DNA of 64,000 bases, from NCBI GenBank assembly GCA_008973525.1, contig WACJ01000075.1:930001-994000 (forward strand), read 5' to 3'. The notes under the pieces were generated by a model. The model did no database searches. It was not told the DNA's origin and saw nothing but the letters and a program-made list of their open reading frames with translations. Shown here piece after piece: positions 39,101 through 50,608 of the stretch. This DNA comes from Stenopsyche tienmushanensis (lineage: Eukaryota; Arthropoda; Insecta; Trichoptera; Stenopsychidae). Each line of letters begins with the position of its first letter. Within the stretch, counting starts at the first letter, position 1. Made by a program: the position numbers and the translations under genes.

Positions 39101-39364
39101 AGGGCGGACGGACGAACGATGACATGGCTCTTCTCGTGCAGACTGCGGTTGGCTTATTCCGATGTGACGAGACGACGAGGGTAAACAAACTCGACAGCGT
39201 CCAATTCCACTCGATACACTGCAAACTGACTGCACCCTGAACATCTCAATACATACTACAAAGCATACTATGATATATAGCTTCGCTTACTTAACCGCAT
39301 CGATCCTATTCACTATGGATTCTCCATTATATGGGGCGGTAGAGAAAAAATACGAAAAAGATAA
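36164..39364. other. non-coding, probably intronic
   Basis: Includes a G-rich patch at 39058-39110 and several short frames on both strands. No gene recognised. Confidence 0.5.
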
Positions 39365-39841
39365 ATACTTGACATAATATAATCACCATATTAAATGTTA
39401 TTATAATTTATATTTGAAGATAAGTAATATACTAGCTAAGATAGCAGCATAAATTAGTAAGATAGATAAATATATAGGATGGAGGCGAAGTCTAGACTTC
39501 TCATCATTTGGCGAGAGCCGTCTATGTAAGTTAGCCTCTGAGGGAGCTTCCGTAATCATACAGATCATAGAAATTCCGTAAAAAAACCACAAAAGAGGAC
39601 GGAGTAGCCACAAGGTTTGTATGTCCAATCGGTCCACTTTTCGGACCGCTGATATGACGATTGAGCGGCTCTGAAGACAACTGATAACGAATAAAAGAGG
39701 AATTAGACAACTTAGTATATATTATAAAAACGGACAGTCAATCAGCGTTGATTAATGTAAAGTAGAATGGTCAAGTAAAATAAAAACCATGTGCAACTAT
39801 CTACCGATATTCGGCGATTTGCGCCCCAAGCCCAGTTGCGC
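39365..39841. mobile_element. hAT-like non-autonomous element, copy 4 (both ends lost)
   Basis: The core matches copy 5: CGGTCCACTTTTCGGACCGC, then GACGATTGAGCGGCTCTGAA, AGACAACTTAGTATATATTA and TAGAATGGTCAAGTAAAAT. It shares copy 5's internal deletion, so the two form a separate subfamily. A foreign stretch interrupts it at about 39430-39545. The right side stops at AGTTGCGC, before the terminal hairpin and inverted repeat. Dispersed repeat C begins 15 bases later. Confidence 0.65.
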
Positions 39842-39855
39842 AAAAAAACTACAAG

Positions 39856-39950
39856 TGACCATATTGCTTTTACTGGAAAAGCCTTTCCGAAGTACGCAGA
39901 GTCCAGTCTCTCTTCTCCTCGCAAGGTTATAAACTACGTGACGCTCAGGA
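39856..39950 (+). repeat. dispersed repeat C
   Basis: Blocks GGAAAAGCCTTTCCGAAGTA, GAGTCCAGTCTC, CTCGCAAG and TGACGCTCAGG align in order with 58946-59048 (GAAAAGGGTTTTCTGAAGTA, GAATCTAGTCTC, CTCGCAAG, TGACGTCAGG). This suggests a small dispersed repeat of unknown class. Confidence 0.5.
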
Positions 39951-42900
39951 AGTGCACAACATACACAACAGACCCTGCTCAAATTATGAGCGCCCCTCGG
40001 TCAACCAACCCACCCCAGCGATATCAATAAATATTGTATTGAATCATTATAAGATCCGTAGTTTTAAATGAGAACGATCCACGAAAAAGTTAACTAACTA
40101 ATGTAACCCCGACACAAAGAGAATTATGTACGTTTTTCAGTTTCGAAACAATTATATATGCATACATGAAAACATAATAAATAAATACGGAAAATCGCAT
40201 ACAAACCATTAAATAGAAAAGCATTTCCTCAACGAGATCCCGGTGGATTTTAAAACATACACTATGAACACTACTAGAACGAGTCTGGAAAGAAATCCCA
40301 ATATTTCCTCGAGTTAAGCAATGAGAACGCCGCTCTTTCTACCGTAGAGATTTATACATAATACATACACTTAGTTTTCCAGTGAATCGCAAAGGCAAAC
40401 ACACATACAAGTCTGATCCACCTTATCGTCGGAACTGAGGGATTTCCAAACTATTGCTTCTCCTGAGGGATACTTTGTAAGTTTTCGTTTGCTGCGGAAC
40501 GAAATCAAAAAGATATGCGCGTCGACATAAAATAACCCCATACCGCTTTTAAAATACATCTCCGAAGACGGAAGATTCGCATACAAAAAGAGGAGCTCTT
40601 CCTGCAACATTACGTCAACTGAGTGGCGCTCCGCATGTTTTAACGGTGCAAAAACGTCTGAATTGCGACTACATGCAAATTACCGCATTAAATGCAGCCA
40701 TTAGACATACACAGATTCCTCGAGGACAGATAAACGACGCAAATTGTACAATTTTGCAGAGTAAAAATCGTTCGTCCAAAAATAATGGCGAGAAGAAAAA
40801 CGAAGCAGAACGGCAACGGCGGTCCTAGCAACGAGGCAGAACAATAAATACCTCCCGGCATCGCGCGGCTGCCTTTATTAGGAGAGGAGGAATGCCGACT
40901 CCTCCGATAATCATCGGAGTCTTGCTTCTTCGCAAATTTAAATTGTGTTAAGTTCGCTGCAGTCAGCTCTCGTCGTAGAAGTCGAACACAGATGCACCGA
41001 CGATCACAACAGTAAATTTATCGAACGAGAATACAATCGCTCGAGCAGAATGAGAATATAAATTACGACAGAAGAAGACGAGCTCCGTACGGCTACTTTA
41101 TGAGATTATTTTTTTTATCGTCAGCCTCCTTCGCGGCTCATAAATATGTAATGGCATATCTTTGTTTTTTTTTTATAAGGCCGTCATAAACGAGCTGCAG
41201 CGAGATCCGACACTGGATGAGGGCATCTCCGGCCGAGCGCCGAAGAGTCTATCGCAATTAAGACGAGCTCGACCATGAGAAAAAATCGATGATACGTCAC
41301 GCTCGAGAACGAGAGACTCACGGATGGCCGATTACTAGGAAGATATGACCCTACCAGAACGAGTTTAATTCCAGCTAAACGTTCATAACTGTGCCGCTTA
41401 CTAATCCATACTTAATTCCGTGGAAAATTTAATCGCCGAGCACTAATTGTTTAAGCATTACTTAAAGTAATCCCACGATGCTGCCGATAACAACGATCGA
41501 GTTGTGATTAGCATCCGCGTTGAAGTAGGCTACATCTAAACCCGACAGTTATCATTTGAAAAATTGATAAAACACCGCTCATTAATTACGAGGAGAGCTG
41601 AATTCAACGTCCCAAAGACGCGACAGTTAATTGTCGACGACCTAAATTTTTAACTAACTCTAATGCAATTCAAATTAAAAACATAAAACCTAATTGTGCA
41701 TTCAATTACCTCGGAGGAATTTAATAAACTATTCACGATAGCGAACAAGGGTCGATCCGGAATAAACCAAGTAGTTACAATCAACACATTCTTCACTGTT
41801 AATTGTTATGAAATCATACAACAAATCAAAAATTTCATAGAAATACGAATGAGTTAAAATGCACATAATTTTACCGCATATAAAGTGCTCCAGATTTAGA
41901 CATTCTCGGAAATTGCATATTTGAGGATAAAAATCCGCTAAGAACGTGCTATTTTTATCGCGTACATTGGCTCGTATAGAATTCGTCGTAAAAGTTATGG
42001 GAAAAATTCCACATTTTCAAAATATTTCTTCATTTATCCTTCTTATCAGAATTGACGAACAGATGCATAGTTTACGTTGATTATAATTTATTACAGTCGA
42101 AATATTTTAAATTAATTTTGAATCAAGAATGCAAGAAGCGTTTTCATTATTTTAGCTCACTATTTTTAGAGATTCATCTTCCAAGTTTGACGATTTAAAA
42201 ACTATTACTATATTCAAGCACTACCAGTAATTCACCATTAAATAATCAACTAAACTAAAATTTTAACGTTGTAATACCAATGATGAACGATTGTCAATCC
42301 AAAATAATCAATTATATTATTATGTGTATATAAAAATAGGATGACTATGTAACCAACTCGATTTACCATAGAGTGTAATTCTCGAAATCGTTCTAACGTT
42401 GAGGAATATTTGTGGTATTAGTTGTGGTCTGACTTGTTTATAATAGAATAGCAGTGACTATGTCACCATAAATTGAAATCAGATTTATATAATTATTCAT
42501 ATAATACAAAATCCTGGAGCGATACTCTTTGAATATCTCATTGTTTAACCAGGCCACAGCCATCTTAAAGTGTGCCAATAATGACAAGGGCAACAGTGCG
42601 AATATATTGGAATAATATTGCACCGCTGATTTACGTCTGAATAGACCATTGTCTGTCACAATTAATGTCCGGCAAGAGAGATCTGCGACGGATAAGTTGT
42701 TCGTCGACAGAATCGATTAATCTCCTCGCGGACGAGGCAAAGCGCGAATTAATTTTAAGGATCAGCATCGCAAAGGACGACCGTCGAACATATCAGCGGA
42801 CGAATCAATCGCGAGCAGACTGATCGATGACCGCATACACGGATAACCGAATCCGATGCTCGCAAGAGTCAATCCGAGTTGGAAGACAATTCCGGTAACA

Positions 42901-44133
42901 GTGAGCCGTAATCAGATACAGACTCTCGAACTTGCCTCCGCACAGACTCCATATAAGCGATTCGATACATTGAATTCTAACATGGCATTTATGTCCGATC
43001 GCAAACAAAACGATCCCAGTGGCCGTTCCTGATTAATTTTAAAGAGAAGATGACCCGCAATAAAACCAAGCGACGATCCGCATCAAAGTGAGTGTCGTTT
43101 TTGCGATTCATCACGATCTCAATTCTGCAGAACGGCCGGACAAAAAAAAGAAGAAACATGACGTACGAGCTGCGGTCCGGGCACATAATGGCTGCATAAT
43201 TCGTGCCTTTATTGTCTCAACACTCACCTGCCCTCGACCATATAATAATTTACTATTCACCAAACACGCATATCATTACGACCGTATTCACACACGGACC
43301 GTTCCATTCAAACATCAACGGAATTATAGTCTGCGTGGACGTCCTGGGCGTCGAAAGCGCGATTCACTATAATTACGAACAACCGTGCACGCGTCGACTG
43401 ATCGTTTCCCTTTTCAAAAATTGCAAATAATTTGAAATAGATCACAATATGTGTAAAAGCTTCGGAATTTATCGCAGAAGACGAAACGTTGCCGTTGCAA
43501 CGGTCACAGGGGATTTCGGTTACTATCGGATAACGTGCACGCCGAGAGAAACTTCACGCTTCGATCCAGCGCTCTAGAACGACACCATCTGTAACTTTGC
43601 AAAGTGTAGTTATGCGAAACCGATGTGAAGTATAATAGTGCCAAGCGACGAAGACAAAACGGCTCCTGGTGAATCCTTTGTAATTCAATCAACATACTGA
43701 AATATATACGCGAACAGCGTATGGCTGAATCCAAATTAGAAATACATGGATAAAAACATTCTCATAATACAGTGACATTTGAAGCTGCGAGTTTAAACTG
43801 TGACAATGACAAACTGCGATGTCGAATTTAATCGTGAATAACATTTCTCAAAACAATAGCCAAAAAACAACAACAAGTAGCAAATTCATCCCTCTAACCT
43901 ACATCAACCACAATTTGAGAATAGATGTTAAATGTATGCAGTGAACTCAAAATAGTCTAAATTTCGTGTTTATATATTTGGCGCGTCCATTAGTCTGACA
44001 GGAAACTCGAAATATCGGAGAGAGGTAAAATTTGAATTTACCTCCCAAATAATTATCAAATACGATCAGATACCCAATTTATAACGCAATTAAAAATATA
44101 TTTACAAAAAAATGCATAGTTTTTGGTTTAACC
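39951..44133. other. non-coding, probably intronic
   Basis: A small hairpin CTCCGAT/ATCGGAG lies near 40900. No gene or transposon recognised. Confidence 0.5.
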
Positions 44134-44155
44134 AAAAAAGCCCGCAAGCAATGTG
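44134..44155 (-). mobile_element. end of a second TTAA MITE of the 35746-36159 family
   Basis: Read from the right: TTAA (44156-44159), then CACATTGCTTGCGGGCTTTT. It shares CACATT....GCGGGCTTTTT with the left end at 35746. The other end was not found, so this is a half-copy. Confidence 0.5.
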
Positions 44156-44267
44156 TTAAAGCGGTCGCTGAGTAGTAAATTTGAATGATTCAAATATCAA
44201 ACAGTGCTGGCAGTTGAAATAGCGATTGAAAAGTATCAATGACAACCACGATGGTTTTATTCAAGTG

Positions 44268-44340
44268 CCCAAGAGTCCAATCACCCCTTTTCTCGCAGGG
44301 GTGAGAACGGACTAGGGTGAAGTCATATATGACGCTCAAG
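44268..44340 (+). repeat. possible divergent copy of repeat C
   Basis: It has GAGTCCAATC, TTTTCTCGCA and TGACGCTCAAG in the order seen in other repeat C copies, plus a perfect TCACCCC/GGGGTGA hairpin. The similarity is weak. Confidence 0.3.
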
Positions 44341-44948
44341 TGCATCCCAGAATTGCTTCAACACGTGCAATGGTGTAACTACGACGCTGAACTTTTAACC
44401 CTTACGAATTAGAGAATAGGAAAACTTCAAAACTTTTCAATTTCAGAAGACGAGGTGGTCCTTCAAATATAAGAAGCAAATTGATGATCGCCTCTGATTG
44501 TCATTATAAAACATTCAGTGAGCAGTCTGGGTTTATTTTGATTCTCTATGATGATCGAAAATTCTATCTAAAGTTATATTTCATTATATAGATCGAGTTC
44601 ATTATGCATCCGATTTCCATTGTTCTATTACTATATTTTTTAACGCTGAATAAATTAGTGCAATTAGAATGCAATGAGAAGTCCTTTCGCGGATCTACTT
44701 TATATAATGAAAGTTCGCATTGAAATTGACGTTGCTGTGGCGTGTGCAGATATTCCAGGGATCGTACGAAGCAGCTTTAACATCTAGAATTAAGGAAATG
44801 AAACTGTATTCGGAGCCATTATTGTATGTTTTATCGGAGTGCAATTTTGCAATTTTCTTTGTTGGTTTGCGAGCACCGGAATGCGCTCGCTGACAGATGG
44901 AGAGCGCAATAGCCGAGACGTACTCTCTACGGCTTCTTCCGAATCGAG

Positions 44949-44984
44949 ACCCTCGCCGTTAATCGAATAATTAATGGCGAGGGT
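44949..44984. repeat. 15-bp stem-loop
   Basis: ACCCTCGCCGTTAAT (44949-44963) pairs with ATTAATGGCGAGGGT (44970-44984) around CGAATA, with a single G-T at one position, so the stem is continuous in RNA form on the plus strand. It is too short for an ordinary microRNA precursor. No second copy was seen. Confidence 0.8.
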
Positions 44985-45156
44985 GGTTAGGTTCGGGGGT
45001 GGATCGAGCGACATCCGGAGCCGGATGCGCAATAATTTAGCATCGCACACTTTGATGTGCCAACGAATGCTAATGAGTTATGAAACGCTCACTAGACTAT
45101 ACATTATACATACTAAATTATAATAACACCTACGTTTAATTACTCGCCTCTCGTCA

Positions 45157-45224
45157 GCGCAGACCGCCAAGCGTAGGCTCGTTTTCGGCGTCTGCGCATG
45201 TCGAGTCGCACACAGACGAGCCTA
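45157..45224. repeat. two interlaced inverted repeats
   Basis: GCGCAGAC (45157-45164) pairs with GTCTGCGC (45190-45197), while TAGGCTCGT (45174-45182) pairs with ACGAGCCTA (45216-45224). The order A-B-A'-B' is a pseudoknot topology in RNA. Both pairs are perfect. Confidence 0.7.
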
Positions 45225-48200
45225 ATCCGTAACACTCCGGCGACGACGCAACATCGAGGGGGAAAAGCACCCAGCGGATGATCAAAATTAAATAAAGTAC
45301 TTAAATGGAATTATATTCATATATTATTTATCTAAGAATTATCCAGCGTATTTCCTTAAGAACGTGAGCTCTTTCAGCCGCATTATATTTCATTTCCAAA
45401 AACATAAAATAAATTGACAACAACCTGACAACCTTGGTGGTAAGGTTTTTTCAAATATTTGTTTTCGAAATAAGAGTTTGTTGATGACATCAAAATAGAG
45501 ATATCTGTTAAATATTATACTTTTATCCTGAAGTATCGTCTACCGATCTACCGATTTCTTGATCTAATAAATTAATGCCATTGCGTCTATTCCGTATGAA
45601 ATATTGGCGCATATATTAAAAATTAAAAATGAATGCGCGTTAAATGTCAATTTGCAAGGAAAGTACATCGATCAACGTTATACGGCACACCGTATTAAGC
45701 GGTACTCGATTAAACATTTCGAAAAAAATCCACATCGTCGATGATGCATGGCTTGTTTACCGCAAACGGCGAATCAAAGCAAAGATTTAGCGCTTTATAA
45801 TACGGCGATATTTTATATCTGGTTGAAAATTGCAGGTATCCGTTATAAATTATAACAGCAGATGTAAATTAATTAGCGCCGTGTCGGTTGATCCGATCTG
45901 CGTTCGGTAAAGTGCGATGATAGGTTTTTTCGGTTTTCTTTGTACGACGCGAAAACAATGGCTCGGCGTTGTGGCTTACGGCATTGTGGGCTCGCCGCCG
46001 ACAATGGCCGGATTCCGGACGAAATCGATACCGGCCGAGGGGGCGCGGGAGGACTCCGCCGGGGGTCGAGGGAGGCCGCGGGAGCCCGAGGGGAAGAGCC
46101 CCTTCGCAAATCTTCGCTCGTCCTTTCGACACGGCATCAGGTCTGATATTCCACTTTCGAACAGGTGAAAACGCAATCCCAATTAATATCCTTCCGTCGC
46201 TCAATGAAAACGTAGCATTCGTTTCTGTATACGTCAATATAAATCCAATTCAATTGTAATTGTAGCAAGCCCAGGTTCAACTCGAGAACTTGCACAAAAC
46301 TCCGGGAGGATAATATAACTGTCTATGGTCATCCGGGACAAATCGGGTCGCTGCTAAACTTTGACACTCGTCTTATCGACTTAAACCCAACAAACAAGTA
46401 GGAGCAACAAAATACATTTTCCCATCCCTAAGAATCAAAATAACATACGCCATGAAAATTGAATAAGTCAATTTATGGCGTTTCATCCGAAAATATGATC
46501 GATGAAATGCATACCTTTAAAAGGCAGATGAATAAATACAATTTTTGCCCAAAGCATAAATCGTTTTCATTCCAGACACTGTTTCGAGACAATGTCCTCT
46601 TTACTGCGATTGGGCAAATTTAGCTCCGAAAACGTTGCAAAGTACGAGATCACGACCGTTGCACGTTTACGACTACTGAAACCGTACAAAAAGTCCGGAT
46701 TTGTAATGTCGCAAGATACACATCTCTTCGGCGCGGCGACGTCGAACGCCACGAAATGAATTATTCCGAAATGCTCATTTCGTACGCGATCGGACTTTAT
46801 TCTTCTTTGTTCTATTATCACGCAATAGAGCGATTATTCCTCTAAATTGAATAACTTGAACTATAAGCGGCGACACAAAAAAGCGTATACGGAACGCTCT
46901 CGACGTCATAGCGTATTAATTACATTTAATATAATTTTTGCGCACTACATACGTCAAAGAGAGCCTTGAATTCGTGCTCCGATTGTCCCAATTTTCTATT
47001 TTTGGCAGAATTTCCAATCGATATACTACGTTTTATCGATCGTTCAACGGCGTCGGAGGCGCGTGCATTGCGATCGGTATCGTCTGTCGGTTAACATCGA
47101 TTGCATAAATTCGTGTTTTTCCCACGAAGACATGCGGTCCGCTGTGTTTTAAAGTCATGCATTTAATTGCTTTATATTAATTTGTTCGATAGCCAATTCA
47201 GCATCGTAATTATACATTGTGCACAGTAAACGTGAGAAGCGGTCGATCGTGATTTAAAAAAATATTTATGTGTCGATTAATCGATATCGAAGTGTATCGT
47301 CGTATTTTTTGCCATCGGATTGAATCTCAGCAAATCCAGCGGATAGCCTCGCTCCTTTGAAAGAGAAACGAGACGTTCCGATAATTGTCGGCGTTCATCT
47401 TCGACGTTCTCGCGTGACGACTGACGAGCGAGCTCCGTCTCGAAAAAATCCTCCAGTTAATGTGAAGACATATTGTCAACGTTTACGGTGGAAGAAAAAA
47501 GCCAAGGAATTTCCAGCAAACTCGGAGGTTCGAAAATAAAATAAAGCGAGCGTTCGGAGTGCCCATCTCGTTTATTCTCGGCGATACTTCCATGGCAAGA
47601 AGAAAAAGAAAGACGACAGAGTCGAAACCAGTCGGTGAAATACAGCGCAGCAGATGCTTTATGCCACGTTTTTATATAAATAGAGCTGACACTTGAGAAA
47701 CGACGACGGGAAATAATGTCACTATGGGAATATTTCGTCAGTGCATCGAATTTTTCCGGAAGAATTTATACGCGAAAGCCATCGATCCGTCGGGCGGGAT
47801 CGGCGAACGATCGAATCGCGAAAGCGAAAGTGGGACGAGAAAATGACAACTCCGCGACCAGAAGTGCCGAAACGACCTTCCCCAGAAGGTCCCTGCAAAA
47901 TTTTGGCTCCGCGTTGGATCTAATGAAATAAACGCCGTCCTCGGCGATAGCATCGCACGAACACACATAGAACGGGTTCAGACAACTCGCATTCGTCGCC
48001 GGGGGGAGGTCGCCGGAGCGGGAGCCCCGACGAAAAGCAAATATGGAAAAAATTTGAGAACAAAATGCGTCAAAACAAACATAAACATATCGCTCTTCGG
48101 CTCGTGCGTCTTTCGCGGGGAAGCGGAAAAACAAAACGTCGATACTCACGGACCGAAATTCGCGCGATCGCGGGATCAATCGAACGACACGAACAAAGAA

Positions 48201-49697
48201 ACTGGAAAATCGCGTGCATCGCGGCAAACGTTTTCGATACACAAACGTACAAAAATAACCGGGAGCACTTCACAAACCGACCGAATAAAAGCGCATAAAT
48301 ACGTTAGGGGATTATAATATAAGCTCCGGTCTCGGGAGCGGCGTGCGAGTATAAAAATGTTAGATTATTAAGCAGAGATGAAATTTCCCATTTCACTTCA
48401 TTGTGAAGTCATTTCGGCGCGCTTTCCCTCTTTTTCCTCGTGAAAATAATTCATTCCGCGGAGGATCGAGGGGGGAGTGCGACCCCGTCGCCGCCGCGGG
48501 GGTGGAAACAGACGAAGCGGACTTTTCTCTCCCCTTTTTCTTTTAAAGGGAGTTCCTTTTTAATCTCGGCAGCGAGCTCTTTATTCCCTTTCATCCGAGT
48601 TTTCGTCGTTAAATTTGTCAGCTAAAAGTGTGTGTATATTGTGCGTATTTATAAAATATTGTCGGGGGACAAAGGCTTTACACTCACATCCGGTGAAAAT
48701 TATAGGCCTCACTTTGACTCGCCGCGCGGATAAAGAAATAGCTATTCCGTAATAATTTCTCGGAAACAGTCAAAGAAAACATCCCCCGGAAGAGGAACGC
48801 GCTAATTTCTCCCGATGAGCGATTATCCGCTTTTTTACTCTTTCGAACTCAAACAGAACGAGTTCCTTTCGCCCGAGCCCTGATCTGCCAGAGCCGCGAA
48901 AATTAAGCACGACTAATCGACAACCAAAAGCGAAAATTAGATTCGATCGGCCGAAAGCCAGATCCGTTGCTGCAAAACTACATAAACAAATAAGTTTTCC
49001 GACGATCGCCCTCGAGCGGTCGGTGCATCCACGATTTTCAGTAATCTAATACACCGTATCCGGGGAATGCGAGAGCTCCCGCTAATTGAATATGATAAAC
49101 ATCATCGAAAGCGAACGCAATTAACATTCACGGCATACAAATGCAACTGTTTGATCGTAATCCGTAGGTTTCGCATAAAATTCCGCAAACGGGCCGCGTC
49201 GAATCGGCGCGGCGGGATTTCAAAATCAATTTAACATATATTATTCGGTAACACATGGCAGACATAATTAAATGAGTTATGCGACCGCATTCAGTTCGCG
49301 TCCGAGTCTAATATTTCCTTATCGAGCCAGATTTATTATCCTCCGTCCGACGATGGAAGTCGGACGAGAGCATCTGTCGTTCGCTCGCGCAATCGACTCG
49401 GCGGAAGACGATCCGAGACTGTGTAACTTTCCCATGATATTGAATTCGACAGTGATTGCGTTGCTAATTTATTCAAATGGGCAATTTAATTAAGCACAGA
49501 TACGGATCTTCGGACGTGTTTTACTACCAAGAGTGAATAGATCGCTCACTTGAACGATCCGTTCAAAATCTCAATAGCGCACCGTTACGTGAGGCCGCGT
49601 GCCGTTTTCTTGGGGGCGAGATCGCAATTCTTCATCGCGCGTCGGATCTAAGATCGACATTTCATACGTTTCTAAAATTGACTAGAGATCGAGAAAA

Positions 49698-49708
49698 AGA
49701 CATACCTT
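49698..49708 (-). other. sbb: splice donor ending the sbb coding exon
   Basis: The minus strand reads CCAAG|GTATGTC with the GT at 49705-49704, close to the metazoan consensus AAG|GTATGT. The cut falls exactly between codons, after the Lys of KTEPK. If the donor were not used, the frame would add seven codons (VCLFLDL) and stop. Confidence 0.85.
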
Positions 49709-50545
49709 GGGTTCAGTCTTGACCTTCTTGGTCGGCGGCGGGGAGGCGGCGTGCAGACGCGGGCGGGGCGAGTCCGCGGGCGCCGGGTTGGCGGGCGCGG
49801 GGCCCTGGCCCTGTCCCTGTCCCTGTCCCTGCCCCGGTGCCGGCGCGGGCGCGGGCGCGTCGTGCGCCGCGGGCTGCGCGGAGGGCGCGTGCGCGTGCGC
49901 AGACGGGTGGGGGTGAGGGTGGGGGGGGGGGTGAGGATGAGCCGGCGAGGACTGCGCCTGCGGGGGCTGCGAGGGCTGCGGAGGCGCCGACGCCTGGGGC
50001 GCGGCGGGCAGGCCGTTCTGGTCGGAGTGCTTGTCGCGCGCGTGCGCGTGCGCCTTGTCGCGGCGGTGCGCCCCGGAGGCGCGTCGCGCGGCGGCCGCTC
50101 CCGAGGCGCCCGCGGGACTCGGCGCCCCCGCGGCGGGCTGCGCCGCGGCTCCGGCGGCGGCCCCCGCCGGGGCCTCCTCGCCTCCGCCGTTGACTTCGCC
50201 GGGCTTGACGATCTCGTGCTTCGCCTCGGAGGCCTTGCCGCCGGGCTTCGTCCGCTTAATCTTCATCTTGAGCCCCTTGTCGAGCGTGGCGGAGTGGTCG
50301 GCGCCCATCTTGGCGGCGGCCTTGCCGGGGCCGGCCGCGCTCGCCATGCCGCCGCCCGGCGTGCCCTCCCTCGTCTTCTCTATGTCGGCATCCAAGTCGA
50401 TGATGAGGTCTCCGATGCCTATGTCCCACTCGTTGTCATCGTACTCGAAGTTGTTGGCCTGGTCGGTCCGGGCCGCGGCCCTCGCGTCTGCCACCTTCGC
50501 TCGGTGGCCGCCGTCCAGCGGGGGATCTCTCATTGGGGCAGCCAT
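49706..50545 (-). CDS. sbb: scribbler/brakeless (ZNF608/609 family), N-terminal coding exon, partial
   Basis: This exon encodes 280 residues in phase 0, beginning MAAPMRDPPLDGG. I recognise the family from the acidic motif FEYDDNEWDIGIGDLIIDLD (residues 33-52) followed by ADIEK, which matches the N-terminus of vertebrate ZNF609/ZNF608 and insect Scribbler. A basic stretch follows at about 88-105 (GLKMKIKRTKPGGK). Then comes a long low-complexity Ala/Pro/Gln region with a His-Pro tract (203-222) and five Gly-Gln pairs (238-247). The exon closes with TKKVKTEPK, the family's basic element. The reading frame meets a consensus donor (CCAAG|GTATG), so the zinc finger and the remainder lie outside the window or are not recognisable here. 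In Drosophila, Sbb is a nuclear transcriptional co-repressor working with Tailless and Atrophin, needed for larval locomotion and photoreceptor axon targeting. The start is the first in-frame ATG after an in-frame TAA (50605-50603). The exon is far more GC-rich than its surroundings. Confidence 0.9.
49805..49834 (-). repeat. hexanucleotide Gly-Gln coding repeat in the sbb exon
   Basis: The coding strand repeats GG(A/G/C)CAG five times, encoding five Gly-Gln pairs (residues 238-247). It lies inside the low-complexity Ala/Pro part of the protein and is likely length-polymorphic. The frame is kept throughout. Confidence 0.85.
49905..49931 (+). other. G-tract cluster (potential G-quadruplex) on the template strand
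   Basis: The plus strand, which is the transcription template here, has runs of 3, 5, 3 and 11 G separated by T or TGA. This fits the G-quadruplex rule of four runs of at least three G with short loops. In the protein it encodes the His-Pro tract (residues about 203-216). Alternating GCGCGTGCGC stretches just beside it (49888-49900) and at 50036-50051 are Z-DNA-prone and encode HAHA. Confidence 0.6.
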
Positions 50546-50601
50546 CCGCAGCGCGCTGAGGGGAGCCCCGCCCGGCCCGGTACGGCGCCCGCATACACCA
50601 T
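50530..50601 (-). other. upstream ORF (23 codons) overlapping the sbb start
   Basis: This reading frame starts at an ATG in strong context (AAAATGG) only 7 bases after the predicted acceptor. It ends at TGA 50532-50530, after the main ATG. That TGA overlaps the ATG of Met5 of the main protein as ATGA. A second out-of-frame ATG at 50594 opens a 52-codon frame that ends at 50436. The main ATG at 50545 has C at -3, a weaker context. The arrangement could reduce or redirect initiation, but that is inference. Confidence 0.5.
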
Positions 50602-50608
50602 TTTAGCC
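50546..50608 (-). other. sbb: 5' UTR part of the sbb exon
   Basis: These 63 bases lie between the predicted splice acceptor and the main ATG. They hold an in-frame TAA (50605-50603), which rules out extension of the protein upstream within this exon. They also contain two out-of-frame ATGs, at 50601 and 50594. The assignment as UTR depends on the acceptor at 50610-50609 being the one used. Confidence 0.65.

Larger units (their letters stand above)
44341..49697. other. sbb intron downstream of the coding exon
   Basis: It runs on from the donor at 49705 in the direction of transcription. It has a GC-rich patch at 46010-46110 with overlapping open frames but no protein family signal, another at 48460-48510, and the structured segments at 44949-45224. 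No second sbb exon could be recognised. Confidence 0.5.

Noticed and set aside
39058..39110. G-rich patch considered as a G-quadruplex
   Set aside because: The fourth G run is separated by about 19 bases, so the usual loop-length rule is not met.
44790..45050. Minus-strand 86-codon frame with a protein-like middle part
   Set aside because: It overlaps the 15-bp stem-loop, which accounts for much of its regularity. No homologue recognised.
45869..46259. GC-rich patch with open frames on both strands, considered as another sbb exon or CpG-island promoter
   Set aside because: None of the frames shows sbb-family sequence, and no convincing splice pair bounds it.
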